Shown here: positions 22,394 through 35,200 of the stretch, piece by piece
How positions within the stretch are numbered: position 1 is the first letter of the stretch
How the letters are laid out: each line of letters begins with the position of its first letter
Assembly: GCA_002270565.1 (NCBI GenBank)
Contig: NQMI01000166.1
Coordinates: forward strand, 24,352 to 88,351
Length of the DNA stretch: 64,000 bases
Direction of reading: 5' to 3'
Source: Stenocarpella maydis
Lineage: Eukaryota > Ascomycota > Sordariomycetes > Diaporthales > Diaporthaceae
Translations under genes and position numbers: made by a program
The notes under the pieces: generated by a model
Databases searched by the model: none
What the model was told of the DNA's origin: nothing
Seen by the model: only the letters and a program-made list of their open reading frames with translations

Positions 22394-23965
22394 GACGGTT
22401 CAGACAGTTTCTAGAATTCGACACCGCTGTTACTATTAGCGGTGTTTCCCCAGGTAATCATGATAAGACGGAATAACCGTGGGGTAAAGGCAATGGAAAA
22501 TCAAGCATTGCCTATAACATGGGTCTAAGCCGCGGATCGCAACCACCTGCAGGTACAGCTTGCTCAAAAAGACTTAACCACGGCAACGCCCGCGTAAATG
22601 ACTCAGTATTAGTTACATCTGTCTATCTTCCTTCCTATACAGGCCTCCTGCCCACAACCAGTCTTTTTACGGGAATAGTACTCCATTACTGAATACCTGC
22701 GGCGGATCATATGACCAAGTTCCATTGGAGATGAAACCTGGCTCGGTTATTGCTTTCCTTGCCCACATCTTCCCACTCTGAGGTGATGGTCCAGAGCGAG
22801 CGACTTGGCGCGGAGGAACCATGTCCTGAGCTGCCTAATGGATAAATCTTCTGCCGTCTTCACGTCTGCATGGCATGATTTACATCCATCTCATCCACAC
22901 TTAGACCCAGGAAATACCCACCTATGGGTACCCACGCATGAACACCAGGTCCTAGGCTGCTGCAATTTACGTATTCATGCGTCACTGCGCATCGTCGCGT
23001 GTTGATGTGAACGAGAGGCATTTGTTCTATTTCAAGGCGCACTATTGCGGACGGGCGCATACTGCTAGCCACACGCCATAGCCCGTCCGGACAAAAGACC
23101 ATAATAACCAATCCGCGTATTTGTTATTCCTAGCAGTATATAAGAGCCGTACGGTTACAGTAATTTTATAAGTAACTCTATAAAAATTTGCAAAATAGCT
23201 AATTTAATAATAAATTAATAAGACAAACTCTGAATAATGTATATCCTATCCTATGCCTTTCAAACACTACACTGCAATGCAGCCCCCTTCTGGGCCTTAC
23301 GGGAACCATTATACAAAAGGCAGCCAAGCTTCAGAGAATTCAAGCAGGATTGGGGACCGAGACCAGCGCATTGCAGTGATTGCTATGCTGTGTCTACCCA
23401 CTTTCAAACAAACACGGGCATCTTCCAAGTTGTTCTGTCTTGAGTTGAGGGTGACGCGTAGTGACCTTGGCGTTGTGTGGATCCTGATCCCCAGAACTCG
23501 ACCACGACATTTGTACGGGATCGACATTTGCGCGGAATCGCCGCATCGACATTTGCAGCACACGCTAGAGGAACCTTCCCTTGGACCATTTTAAATATGT
23601 TTCCCCCAGCCCCAAGTCCGCCCTCAATCGTTGTTGTGCTTTGCTTCTCTGCAATCATGAGAGAATTCGTCAGAATTCTTTCATACCCTCGCCACAGACC
23701 CCCCCCCCGTCTGAGTGGAAGGAAGCTAGCAATCCGCGGTGGAAGAGTCGCCGTGGGGGACCTGCACAACTCCCGTCAGGCAGCAACCACATCATCTCGG
23801 ACGTTCGACTATGAAGAGTCCATACCTTAGAAACCACTACGCTAGGCATTTTTTTTTCTTTTTCAGGGGGAAGAACAGATACTTTTCGAGGCAGCATCGT
23901 CCTCGCGTCTCGGGTTCACCATGTCTGAGCGTACAATGTGAACAGTTTACTCCGCCTCTGCAGCT
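22394..23965. other. intergenic region becoming AT-rich
   Basis: No gene recognised. 23130-23230 is very AT-rich. Around 23495-23560 the word CGACATTTG occurs three times. Short frames on both strands lack motifs. Confidence 0.45.
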
Positions 23966-24334
23966 AGTGTACACTACGGAAACTGACGGCTTGCATGATT
24001 GCGGGGACTTGAACCGCCTTTTCTGAGCCTGCCATATGTAATTATTCGTGCTAATATTGCTACTGTGGCAATAGTAGTGTGCAACAGCACACTGGTGGGC
24101 TAACGCTACAGCTACCATACTGTAGCCAGAGGGCGCAGTTGCTTACTTAGCAACTGCCACCCTCTATATAAACCCGAGATAGCTGGCGGGCTACGCCCAC
24201 TGCACCCACTACTCCTCCATAGAAGAATTATTACCCATAACCCCCATCGTATTGCAATACGTGACCCAGCCAACACTGATTAGTGGTTGCAAGGGCAACC
24301 ACAGATTAGCAAGGTTGAAGAGACAGTTCATTAC
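23966..24334 (+). repeat. 369-bp exact duplicate, left copy (probable artefact)
   Basis: Identical by eye to 24378-24746 (offset 412). It contains a complete copy of the Copia LTR (24064-24275), 98 bp of left flank and 59 bp of element-internal sequence. It abuts adapter sequence at its right end, so it is best read as the same genomic segment assembled twice. Confidence 0.85.
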
Positions 24335-24377
24335 CTGTCTCTTATACACATCTAGATGTGTATAAGAGTCAGNACAG
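24335..24377. other. Nextera mate-pair junction adapter left in the assembly
   Basis: CTGTCTCTTATACACATCT is directly followed by AGATGTGTATAAGAG plus TCAGNACAG. These are the two inverted Tn5 mosaic ends as joined in the Nextera mate-pair circularisation adapter, with small errors and one ambiguous base (N at 24373). This is not fungal sequence. Confidence 0.96.
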
Positions 24378-24746
24378 AGTGTACACTACGGAAACTGACG
24401 GCTTGCATGATTGCGGGGACTTGAACCGCCTTTTCTGAGCCTGCCATATGTAATTATTCGTGCTAATATTGCTACTGTGGCAATAGTAGTGTGCAACAGC
24501 ACACTGGTGGGCTAACGCTACAGCTACCATACTGTAGCCAGAGGGCGCAGTTGCTTACTTAGCAACTGCCACCCTCTATATAAACCCGAGATAGCTGGCG
24601 GGCTACGCCCACTGCACCCACTACTCCTCCATAGAAGAATTATTACCCATAACCCCCATCGTATTGCAATACGTGACCCAGCCAACACTGATTAGTGGTT
24701 GCAAGGGCAACCACAGATTAGCAAGGTTGAAGAGACAGTTCATTAC
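24378..24746 (+). repeat. 369-bp exact duplicate, right copy
   Basis: Same sequence as 23966-24334; this copy continues into the body of the Copia element and is probably the genuine one. Confidence 0.85.
24476..24687 (+). repeat. 5' LTR of the Copia element
   Basis: Begins TGTGGCAATAG and ends CAGCCAACA, with a CTATATAAA promoter box inside. Differs from the 3' LTR at only two sites, both G in this copy and A in the other. Immediately inside lies a perfect 8-bp stem with a 4-nt loop (24695-24714) in the primer-binding-site area. Confidence 0.9.
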
Positions 24747-25951
24747 TGCTCGGATAGTGGCTGTGCTAACGGTACTGACGGTATCGCCCCTTAAAGAGAC
24801 TTCAGCTGAGTCCGTAATGATGCTGTAATGGACTTCAACGATATCATCACTACCCATCATAAGGCGAAGAGGGCTCTATATGCGCTACGCTATACTCCAT
24901 CTTCGCTAAACGCGCATCCATCACGCCCTGAGTATCATTAGAAGGCAACCACGGAATGTGGATACTGCATAATGTTGCTAACCCCCGCTACTCTTGAAGA
25001 CAATGCTGAAGATATCACCACTTCAGCACACATTGGCAATCAATTAGTAATAACCCCGGCAACAGCTACACCAACTAAGGTTAACTTCACCAGCTAGCAC
25101 ACCTTCACTACCCCTGCTAACAGCTTACCCCTATATACTCATTACCCCTTGTCACCATTTATTTAACCCCTACTTTGCCCCAGCATACCCCTATTCTTTA
25201 CCATAATACTAGCAACCCATATATCACGATAGCGAACCCCCATAGTAAAGATAACACCCTTACGCCATCAGCATCAATAACTACACTAGCGGGCGCTACC
25301 GGTCTTAACCCGATCAACTTATAGGATATAATTAAGGAAACATTACTTAAGGAGGCCGCTACCAAATTAAGTCTCAATGCCAACCTATAGGGAATAGATA
25401 TAGATCCAGAGGCCCTGAGTAGCCCAAGACAACACGCAATACACCTGAGTACCTACGTGTAATGGCGCTATCAAGCATATGCAAGACTCACTAGCCAAAA
25501 TGTCTATAAGGAGTTTAAGAATGACTTCTAGGGTTGGGAAGAGCTAACATTTAAGGTAGTCTATTGCGATATTCTCTCAGCCCTTAAGAAGATGCTATAA
25601 TATAAGGGGATACACCTACAGGTTAATAACAATATAAAGGCCTTTGTGGAACTATTGGAGTTAGAATCCCTGCCGAGAGCCCTAGCATCTGCATAACACT
25701 AGTACTAATAGATAATTTAGTTAAAAAGACATTATAACTACATCCTTTTTAATAATAGCAGATTATTTAAGGGATATATACTAGTACCGAGCAATAACTG
25801 GAGAGCAGGCCTAAATACTTAGGAACCCATACTGCAATCCACTGCTCCAGCCATACTTAAACCTCAACTCCCATTCCGTTAGCCATACGGCATCTATACC
25901 TTTAAGACCTCTAACAGCTATGAGTCATCAGCTAAGTGGGAAGAATTCCAA

Positions 25952-26977
25952 GTGTCCTATGAGAAGTATGCAATAATCCCTCTAGTGCTACTAAGTGGTA
26001 TACCATTGGAAAAAGGAATGTCTGCCAACCTGGCTAAATACTACTTGGATAATAAGAAGTTTACCGGAGCAATAGATAAAGTACTTAACAATAAGATTCA
26101 TTTCTTTTATGATATCTACAAGAATAACCACCTATACCCTACTTACTTCCGGGTAGTATTACCTATAATATTAAAGGGTAAAGCTAAGGACTTTTATATA
26201 CAGTTAATTATAAATAGAGATACCTTTGCTATAGCATATGCTAAGCTTAAGTAATGATTTGATATAGATAGCAGATAATAAGTGTATTTAACTGTGTGGA
26301 ATACTACTACTTTTGCATTAATATAGTAAAGGAATGAGGGTAAAACCCTATTAGAAATAATGGAGATTCTAATTAAAAATATAAAGTAATATACCTGAAT
26401 ACTTGGCTATAAAGGAGCACTTAAAGATAAACCACTATGTGATAACCTCATACATGCAATATGTAGTATACCTGAGTTCTATTATATTAAGGTAATGGCC
26501 CCAGCTACTACCAATGAAGCGTGCGATATGCTCCGTCATTATGCTGTATTATCAGGACCTTAGCGCCCCTTCTAGCAATATACTATAGGGTGAGGTAATG
26601 ATGATTGGCTAGATGGTAATTATGATGATGAGGAAGACTAGGGCAACAATGAGCACTTTGACTACCCTGGTAATAACTAATTTTATCACTCTGAGCACCC
26701 CAATAATGACTAGTACTATCTTGACTGCTGGTATAATAATGACTAGTAATATAGGGGTAACTACTTATAAGGCTCTGCATGTAGGTGATATCCCCCGGGA
26801 TGAGGCAACTACTATCCTTAAGGCAACTACCGCCCCTAGGGCAACTTCCGACCACCCCCTAGAGGAGATAACTACCTATATGAAAGGCATAGGAGAGATA
26901 ACCCCCCAGATAAAAAGAGGTGCTATATCTGCTAGAAGGAGGGGTATTGGTTATTAAATCACTCTTTTAAAGAGTGC
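25952..26977 (+). pseudogene. Copia gag remnant with zinc-knuckle vestige
   Basis: A 100-codon open piece (25952-26254, YEKYAIIPLVLL...) lies where fungal Copia Gag is expected. At 26921-26977 the series C-x2-C-x3-G...H...C can be read through one TAG, a CCHC-type nucleic-acid-binding knuckle. Stops interrupt the rest. Confidence 0.6.
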
Positions 26978-27269
26978 TAGAGGGCTAAGGGCACATATAT
27001 ATATATGTATGGTGGCTTGGATGAGGAATTCTATGCGTTTCTTGTTAACTATGAGGGTATTAACTATAAGAGTAATAATTAAGAAAGTACTAGTATGTTT
27101 GTTAGTAGTGCTAAGAGCCGCGAAAACTATATGTGGTTGGTAGACTAAGCTTTCCTCTATACTTTTAGTATTAACAATAATGAGGAGGACTAGGACGGCC
27201 CCAACCCTAGGGATGTTAATAGTAAGGGTAATTGGGATAGCCCTAACTCTGGAGATGTTAATAATAAGG

Positions 27270-30200
27270 AGGATTAGGACAGCCCTAGCCCTGTGACTGA
27301 AGGGAATAACGTCAATACTAGCAACACTAAGACTGGCGAAAGAGCTGGTAGTATTAAGGAGGTCTTTATAATAGATAACTACTTGTATCAGCATTTCCAA
27401 GGGATTCTCCCAGATACTGGTGCAGCCAACTACTCTACTGCTGGGCATAACTAATATACTGCTCTGTAGCAACTCTTGCCTATTACTCTTGATATGTCTC
27501 GTGTAGGAGAAGCAACAGTCCGCTTTAGGCTAGGAGAACTACTACAGTTAATAGGGGCAACTACAGTCAATACAGCAGCCGGCAACTTAACGTTCCACAT
27601 AATAAAGATGCCAACCCCCTTCCTCTTGTGTATATAAGATATGAATATGTACTTGCTCTTTGTGCGGAATATGATTAATGAGGTTGTATAATATAAGCCA
27701 AATTGGTAGCACGAGAGGATGTTTCCTGTTATTTGGAAGTGGGGATACCCATGGTTCCTCACGGATATTAGTAGGGCTGATAACGCCTTTATTCTCTTCC
27801 TTATGGAGACCGAGCTATAGTAACTATACAGATAATTTGGGCACCCATCAGTTAAGAGGCTCTCTCAGCTACTAGCGGGCGCTAGCCACAATGTTGATCC
27901 CTTAGCACTAGAAGCTATTACCAAGTTCTATTACCACTGCCAAATGCACTCTCCCGCGCCCTATAGATTCAAGTTTAACCTCCGTAATGATGTTAACTTT
28001 AACTGTAAAGTTATTGTGGATGTTGTATATTTAATAGGGCTCCTAGTACTACACATTATTAACTTAGCTACTGCCTTTCAAGCCGGGCGATTCTTGGCTT
28101 CTCTCTCCACTAAAGATACATGGGAAGCCCTATAGAGTTACTAGATTAATATATATATGGGTCCCCTAGATCATCTTATATTTAATGCGGGGACTAACTT
28201 TGCTTCCAGCAAGTTTAAGAGTACTATATATATTATAGGGATTATATATAAATAAATACCCGCGGAAGTATACTAGTTAATTAGCAAAGTAGAGCGATAT
28301 CACGCTCCTTTGCACAGGGCTTTTAATATATTATATACTGAGTTATTAACTATGTTTATTAAAGAAGCTATACTACAGGCAAGCTTTAGTGCGATCAATA
28401 ATATAGTTAGCCTGGATGGTCTTATGCTAACTCTCCTAGTATTTAGAGCATACCCCCATATGATAAAGGACTCAGCTCCTATGCTATCTACTCTAAAGAG
28501 AGCTGAGGTAGTATAGAAGGTAATAAAGGAGATTAGGAGAATTAATGCTGCATATAAAATCAGCAAAGCATTATGCATAAGGAATAGCCTAGTTATATTA
28601 GAAGTCTTAAGCCTACTACTCTAGAGTGAAGTTTGCATATGGAGAGAAAAGACTGGGTGGTAAGGCCTATATAAACTATTCTCTATTAATAACTATAATA
28701 TAACAATCAACCTTCCTAATGGACTAGTTGTCTTCCGATTAACTCTTATATAGCCATAATATTATAATGAAGAAGAACCTCTTGATCTGCCAGACCCTGA
28801 TAATACCCCTAAGGAGCCAGTATGCTTCAAGCTAGACCCTATACCAGCTGTTCCTAATCTGGTAGTCCCTTAATGATAAGGATAGCTATGGGGGGCTAAG
28901 AGCAAGAAGAAGGCAGTTGTTATTACGGATAATGATAATAATAGCGCCACTACTATTGATAATAGCAATAATAATGTGGAAGACAAGATCACTACTTATA
29001 TATTCCTCACCCTATATAAAGTTGAGAACTATAAGCTCGCTCTAAAGCTCTGCTGGGATGGCATTATTACCACCCTGGGTGACCCCTTTGAAGAGTTAGA
29101 TAATAAGGAGGTATTTAAGCTAATTAGCTAAGGAGTATTTCAGTTTAAGCGGTTTAATAAGTGGAAGCATGAAGGAATCTAAATCTTTAAATTTTGCATT
29201 ATTAAGGAGATTAAGGGTAAAACTGAGAAGCTATATAAGAAGTCCCGCCTTATTATTGCTGGATTTAGTAATCTTATAAAGCATGAGATCCTTATATAGT
29301 TACTAATGGTATAATGTGTAAGTTATTAACTTCTTATTGCTCTTATGTCTATATTAATGACTAAGGGACTATATCTTGAGCTCTATGATGTTACCCAGGC
29401 CTATCTATAGTTAAAATCTATACTTAAGAGGCCCATTCTGTGCTACCTTCCCCCTGAAATAAGGGGCAAATACCCAGCTGGTATAATCATAAGGGTAATT
29501 AAGCCCTTATATGGCGTTGTAGAAGCCGGTGTGCACTGGTGGGCTATATACTATAAGCACTATATTAAGAAGCTGGGGATGATTGTGTCTGCATATGACC
29601 TATGCCTCTTGATAGCTGACTATAATAGTAAGGGCATCTTTGGTATTACTGCTATATAGATGGATGATACCCTTACCCTTTATACCCCAGCTTTTTTGGA
29701 GCTTGAAGAGTAAAAGATTAAGGAGGAGGAGATCTGCTATAAGCTAAAGGATAGGCTGACCCCTGAGAAATCATTGGACTTTAACAGCATGAAGATCATG
29801 ATATCACATAATGGCATTATATATCTTAGATAGAAGGGCTAAGGGGTAAAGATATAGCTAGTTAACTATATGGCTGAGGACTGCATTTAATAGTATATGA
29901 AGCAGCGCGCAAGAGGAGCATATCTAGCTTTTATTTGCTATTTAGAAGTAGCATTCAACCTCTCTATTGCAGCTTAAATCTAAGACCCTAAAGAAGAGGA
30001 CTATACTAAGTTGAATAAGCAGCTAAAGTAGCAAGCAGACCACCTTGGCCGTAGCCTTAACTACATTCCTCTAGACCTCATAGCAGCCAAGTTAATAATC
30101 TTTATAAATAGCTCTTTTGCTAATAATAAGGACCTTAGTTCTCAGATTGGCTATATAATTACCCTAGTAAATGAAATGCAAGCTAAGTAACTATTTATAT

Positions 30201-30630
30201 GGGAGATTACTAGAAATATCCTCCATTGGTTGTTAACTAAGTGCAAAAGGGTTACCCATAGTATGCTTGCTTCTAAGATCTATAATATGGTTAACGGCTT
30301 TGATATGGGGATTATAATAGCCGCCACTCTGCACCAAATTACTATACGCTTAAACCTGCTAGAGATCCCTCTTATTATCTATATAGATTCCTACTCTTTA
30401 TATAAGTATTTAGTCAAGCTTGGGATGATAAAAGAGAAGCGCCTAATGATTAATGTGATGGCATTAAGGTAGTTATATGAGAAGCGTGAGATCTATGAGA
30501 TCCGGTGGATTACTAGGGACTGTAACCTAGCAGATGCCTTTATAAAGAATACTCCAAATAAGGCGTTAAAATGCCTTATTGATGATAATACCCTTATTAT
30601 TAAGGTGGAAGGATATATGGACTGTAGCTA
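27270..30630 (+). pseudogene. Copia pol remnant (protease, integrase, RT, RNase H)
   Basis: Read through TAG/TAA codons in one consistent reading, the order is: aspartic protease DTGAA (27413-27427), GAG-pre-integrase FGHPSVKRL with HC-x2 zinc ligands (about 27837-27945), integrase core (about 27990-28500), reverse transcriptase (YDVTQAYLQ, PLYGVVEA, then MDDT at about 29330-29700) and RNase H (DSYSLYKYLVKLG, then DCNLADAFTK at about 30380-30560). This order is specific to Ty1/Copia. The usual YVDD of RT reads MDD here. Confidence 0.82.
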
Positions 30631-32018
30631 GCTAGCGACAACCCCTTCCTCTATCTAAATACTATATAAGGGATCACAATAATTACTATAAGAACAGCTA
30701 TATATTGACTTGCCCGGCAAAAGCACACCCTATGGCAGTTGACTGATTAATGTAACTTGGTTGGCAAAGCCACGCATACCAACGCCGCCCTACCCCAAGG
30801 GGGAGGACCACTAATTACCACCACCCTAAGCCCCGGATAGTAGTCAACAAGTACCCGGAGATAAAAAAAAAAAAAAAAAAAAAGGGATTATATAGTACCG
30901 GCAACCAGCAAAACTTTAGATCCCTATTAATTAGTTACCTGTGTCTTACCCTAAAGAGCTGCACAGTTGGCCAATCTATAGTTTAAATCCATCCTAAGGG
31001 TAAGACCTTATAGCCAAGATTTTTATAGTGGTGCCTATGCACTAAGGGTTTAGGTGATGAGGGTTACTACTATCCCACGGGCACTTAAGTTGCTAGCTGT
31101 GTTGTATTAAGCATCCCCGGTTGAGATTTTGTAGTCTTGACTCCTGCTTAACGTGTGTTTTATATACTTACCCAGAGCGGCATCGGACAGTATACGCTCT
31201 GCTATGCATTTGCTAACAATTTAACTCCAATATACCATTTATTGCTGTTTACTATGATCCCTACCTAACCCAACTACTACTTCCTCTACCCCTACTAACT
31301 CTTGATATTAGCTTCTAATGGAGAGGGCTTTTACTGAGTATTCTTTACTTAAATGGCCTCGAACAGAGAGGACTTTCATTAATTGAGTTGTTGCTCAACT
31401 CTATTGCTAATGTCTGCCGCCGGAAGACAGTTGATCTGCACTATACCCAATTTAGCTAATTATCAATACTTAGTTAGGGGAAGAGGGGGTCTAGAGGTCC
31501 GGGTTTAGGAGGCCGGATAGTTGTTATTCGAGTCTAGGGTATCCGGGCAATTGTTATTCCAGTTCCGAGTAAATCCTTATTTAACCTGTAGCTTGCAGGC
31601 GAAGGAATTATAAGTCCTTATTGCGCATTTCTTTTATAACCCTTAAGTATTAAAGATAACAAATAAGCGGTGTAAATTATTAGAAGCGGATATTTTATAT
31701 GGGAAGAGCACTATATTATACCGGACTGTATAATTATGTACTCCCAGCTTCTAGAGGAAGCAGAAACCGCTATAATATGCAAGGTCTTTTCTAGTGCCTG
31801 TATTTTATGGGCACTTGGCATAACGGTATACATGATGAACTTGATAGAAGGGACTGGCATAGCCAAAAAGCAATAGTGGTATAGGGATTTGGTAACGAAT
31901 GCGGTAATTTCTTTTGTTTTTCTTATAACAGCGAGAGTGTGGGTTTAACCCCACGCCTGGGACTTTTTTTTTGTGTTTTTGGAGGAGACAGCCGCTGGCA
32001 AAAAGAAAAGACTGCCAG

Positions 32019-32230
32019 TGTGGCAATAGTAGTATGCAACAGCACACTAGTGGGCTAACGCTACAGCTACCATACTGTAGCCAGAGGGCGCAGTTGCTTA
32101 CTTAGCAACTGCCACCCTCTATATAAACCCGAGATAGCTGGCGGGCTACGCCCACTGCACCCACTACTCCTCCATAGAAGAATTATTACCCATAACCCCC
32201 ATCGTATTGCAATACGTGACCCAGCCAACA
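32019..32230 (+). repeat. 3' LTR of the Copia element
   Basis: 212 bp, identical to the 5' LTR apart from two G-to-A changes near its start. Preceded by a purine-rich tract (CAAAAAGAAAAG). Confidence 0.9.
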
Positions 32231-35200
32231 GGAGTCTTCTTAAATAGTATTCAAGATATATATAATTTAATCCTTAAATATAACTCTAATTATTATTTTT
32301 TACTAACTTAAATTTAAAAATTATAGATATAAGATTATCCAAGGTTATAAATTTAAGGAAACCTTAAATACATAACTTTAAACGAATTCCTATATATGAT
32401 ATTACTTTCTTATATAATCCGTATATAATTAACATAAAGTTTGAACAAATTATTTATTCATTTTTCTAATAAATATACAAACTGTAGATGTGATATGATT
32501 AAAGGCTTTACGTTACATTACTATAATGAAAACGTTTGTCATCAGGAGGATGCCAGGTGTTGATTACTCCTGGGATTGCGTGGCTGGTCGAGTGGAACCA
32601 ATGTAGTCATTGAAATGTTGGTTTCTCATAAGTGCGATCTAGAGCTTGTTAAAGAGTCTGCCCAGCCTGCATTAGAAAGCGTCTGCGTTCCAATATTTGT
32701 GTGCTCTGCTCCCCTGGACCAACCCACTACGGAGTGCTGGTTGCTGGCCTTGGAAACTCCCAGATGGCCAATGCACATTCACTTTTCGTCTCGATTCATC
32801 TTAGACGTTGCATATGAAAACTTGGTCAGGCTGGGCTCATGATGGACTAATGACTTGGTTACGGCACACCGAGCGGATTTGCACCAGGTAGTAATCCTGC
32901 GACCGCACAGAATTTTCCGAGCGTAGCGAACGATGCTGTCCCGTTTCCCGGCAATTGGACTGGTGATGACACAATCGATCTTTATAAGACAGGGGGCCCA
33001 TCCCGTGGGCCGTACCGAATCTCAGACAGCGGCTCCTACTCCTAGCGGCCAAGCCTGTCGTTCACGAATGGGTGGAGCAAAGGCCCGGATTCATGGTCTT
33101 GCCACATACTTGAGTACTAGGGGCAGGTACCAGTGCGTCAATTGGCCTTGAGGGTAGGATTCGTTTCTCAAATCTATCTCCCGGTGCTTAGAAGTGTGCT
33201 GATGTGAGGTTTATGGTCGCTTCATAGAAAGTTAAGGAACAAAATTTTGCTAGCAATGCCTATGAGGCGGGACGACATTGTTCCGTAATTGTCAATGTCG
33301 GACATGGCAGACAGAGTTGACAGCTCGGGCCATGCGGGTTCAAGTAGTCGAGGAAAAGCTGAGCTTTTTGCCCTGTTCCGCTGGCGCTTGCCCTTCATTT
33401 TGACTTAGATTGCAACCGTGACATTCAATCTTATTTCATGGTTAGTAAACTACCTAGCCTACCCACATGGCCAACACCCAGGCGGCTCCATTTGTTCCAG
33501 GGGAACTCGCAGCAACATCAACATTCGGTGGTCCCCGAGAGCGATCGGCCGCCCATGCATATATTAAACGATGTCCCTGAATAATACCGAGGATGAGTAC
33601 ATAAACGATTGTCTGTGCAGCAGCTGTGCGACTCGGCCGGGAACGGCAGATAGAGCACTCTGTGGTTTGCCTGACTGCCAAGCGACCCTGTTGATCAGCA
33701 CCAAGCAGCTTTGGAGCTAAGATCTGGGCAGAAACCCTCTGCGCGGCTGGATGAAGGCCAGGCAAAGGTGTACGCCCGCCTTGTACCGAAGACTGCTACG
33801 CAGTAGATTGGCATGGAAGACTTGGCAGCCGCGACTGGTACCATCACTGACAGTAATGCACGTGTGGGGTCCTCCAGGGGAAACATTTTAGCGGAGAGAA
33901 AAGTGTGCCCCCGGGAAAGGCAACCTGAGTTTTTATCAGTTGATCACGCGCGGGCGGCTCTACGGAGTACATATTATAGTATGCCACTACGGTAGTGAGA
34001 AAATTCCGAGGCTACCGAGTGCAACCCGCCGGACGTCACAGGACAGTATGTGCCGGCGTGATCCTTGATCAGCCGCGTCCCGACGGTGCGAACCCGAGAG
34101 TGCACACCTTGTTCCAATTTGGCAATTACTAGCGCCACTCGTTTTAGTTGACCACTACGTACCGCATCCATTTGACGAATATGAAGATCTCTATTCTTTG
34201 ACTCACCTACGGGTGTGGACGACGGCAATGTCCCCTGTCTTCTCAAACCCTTTTAATGTGTCTCCTATATTAGTGTCGCTTCCGGTCTGGAACGTTTGGC
34301 AGGGCCGCGGCCGTTTGAGAAACCAGGCGACAGCTCTCGGGGCCGAACACACAGCCAAGAGAGCGAAGTTGATGCCCCAGAGCATGAAACATCCATCCCT
34401 CATACCTTCGCTGTCGTTTCGAACCATGGTGATGTCAATTTCGCGTAACTGAAAGCACCCTGGCCAGGCATAACGGCAACAGTTAGGCACTGGGGTGTCG
34501 TGGAGCGAGTTCCCCCTAGGGAAGATATTATTTGATGGATTTCTAGCAGATCGTGCCAGGTATTACTAAATTCGTTTGAGCAGGTTGTCTGACTCGGAAG
34601 CTCAATACGACATAGAACCTAATTGCATTCTATCGTTTTTATGCATCCGTATTATTCCATTGTTTTCTGACAAGTCTACGAAATAATCCGTCGTGCTCCA
34701 AGGCATGCCTCACACGTCCCAGCCGGCCCCGTGGAAATAGCACAGTGCCAAGCCTCGTCGATGGCACCATGATCCGTCTGCGGAAAGGACGGTTGATTAC
34801 TGGCTTTTGGGTGTATTCTCTCGGCAGGTAGTCCATGACCGCACGCGAATTTGTTGTGGTCCTGACGATTGGTCTGGAATGTTTCGTCCTACGGGCTTGC
34901 GCCTTCAGTTTACCGCGACTATTGCGTGTGACGAATGCTGGGAATTGCCGTCCGCGGAAATTCTCGGCGCCATGGCTAACCCTCAACCTTGTTGATCATG
35001 GTGGTCTGGTCCCGTCGAGTAGGCCCACGCCGGTCACCGCTTTTGACTTCAAGCTTCCTCAGCTATCCTCAGCTATCACACATTATTACGTGCGTGGAGC
35101 CCAAGGAAGATCTGGACGGACGCTGACAGCCATCCAACTTTGGTTTGCCATGGCCCCTTTCGTTCCGGACTCCGCCCCAAAGCAGTGGTTCGCCTAGGGG

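Larger units (their letters stand above)
24476..32230 (+). mobile_element. degenerate Ty1/Copia LTR retrotransposon
   Basis: A 7.75-kb element bounded by two 212-bp LTRs (TG...CA). The interior carries, in Copia order, remnants of gag, a CCHC-like knuckle, protease (DTGAA), integrase, reverse transcriptase and RNase H, all on the plus strand. Many TAG and TAA codons stand where Gln would be expected, and the DNA is AT-rich, as RIP produces. A 1.4-kb non-coding tail with an A21 run (about 30861-30882) precedes a purine-rich tract next to the 3' LTR. Flanks are GCTAC and GGAGT, so no 5-bp target duplication is visible. The element cannot encode working proteins. Confidence 0.9.

Noticed and set aside
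24003..24022. tRNA T-arm-like string (GGTTCAAGTCCCCGC on the minus strand)
   Set aside because: The T stem does not pair properly and no matching D arm, anticodon arm or acceptor stem is found upstream.
24064..24687. Tandem double 5' LTR (24064-24275 and 24476-24687)
   Set aside because: Copies are identical with their flanks and separated by adapter sequence; treated as an assembly duplicate, not biology.
33454..33886. Possible transporter remnant on the minus strand
   Set aside because: Hydrophobic pieces are too short and share no diagnostic transporter motif.
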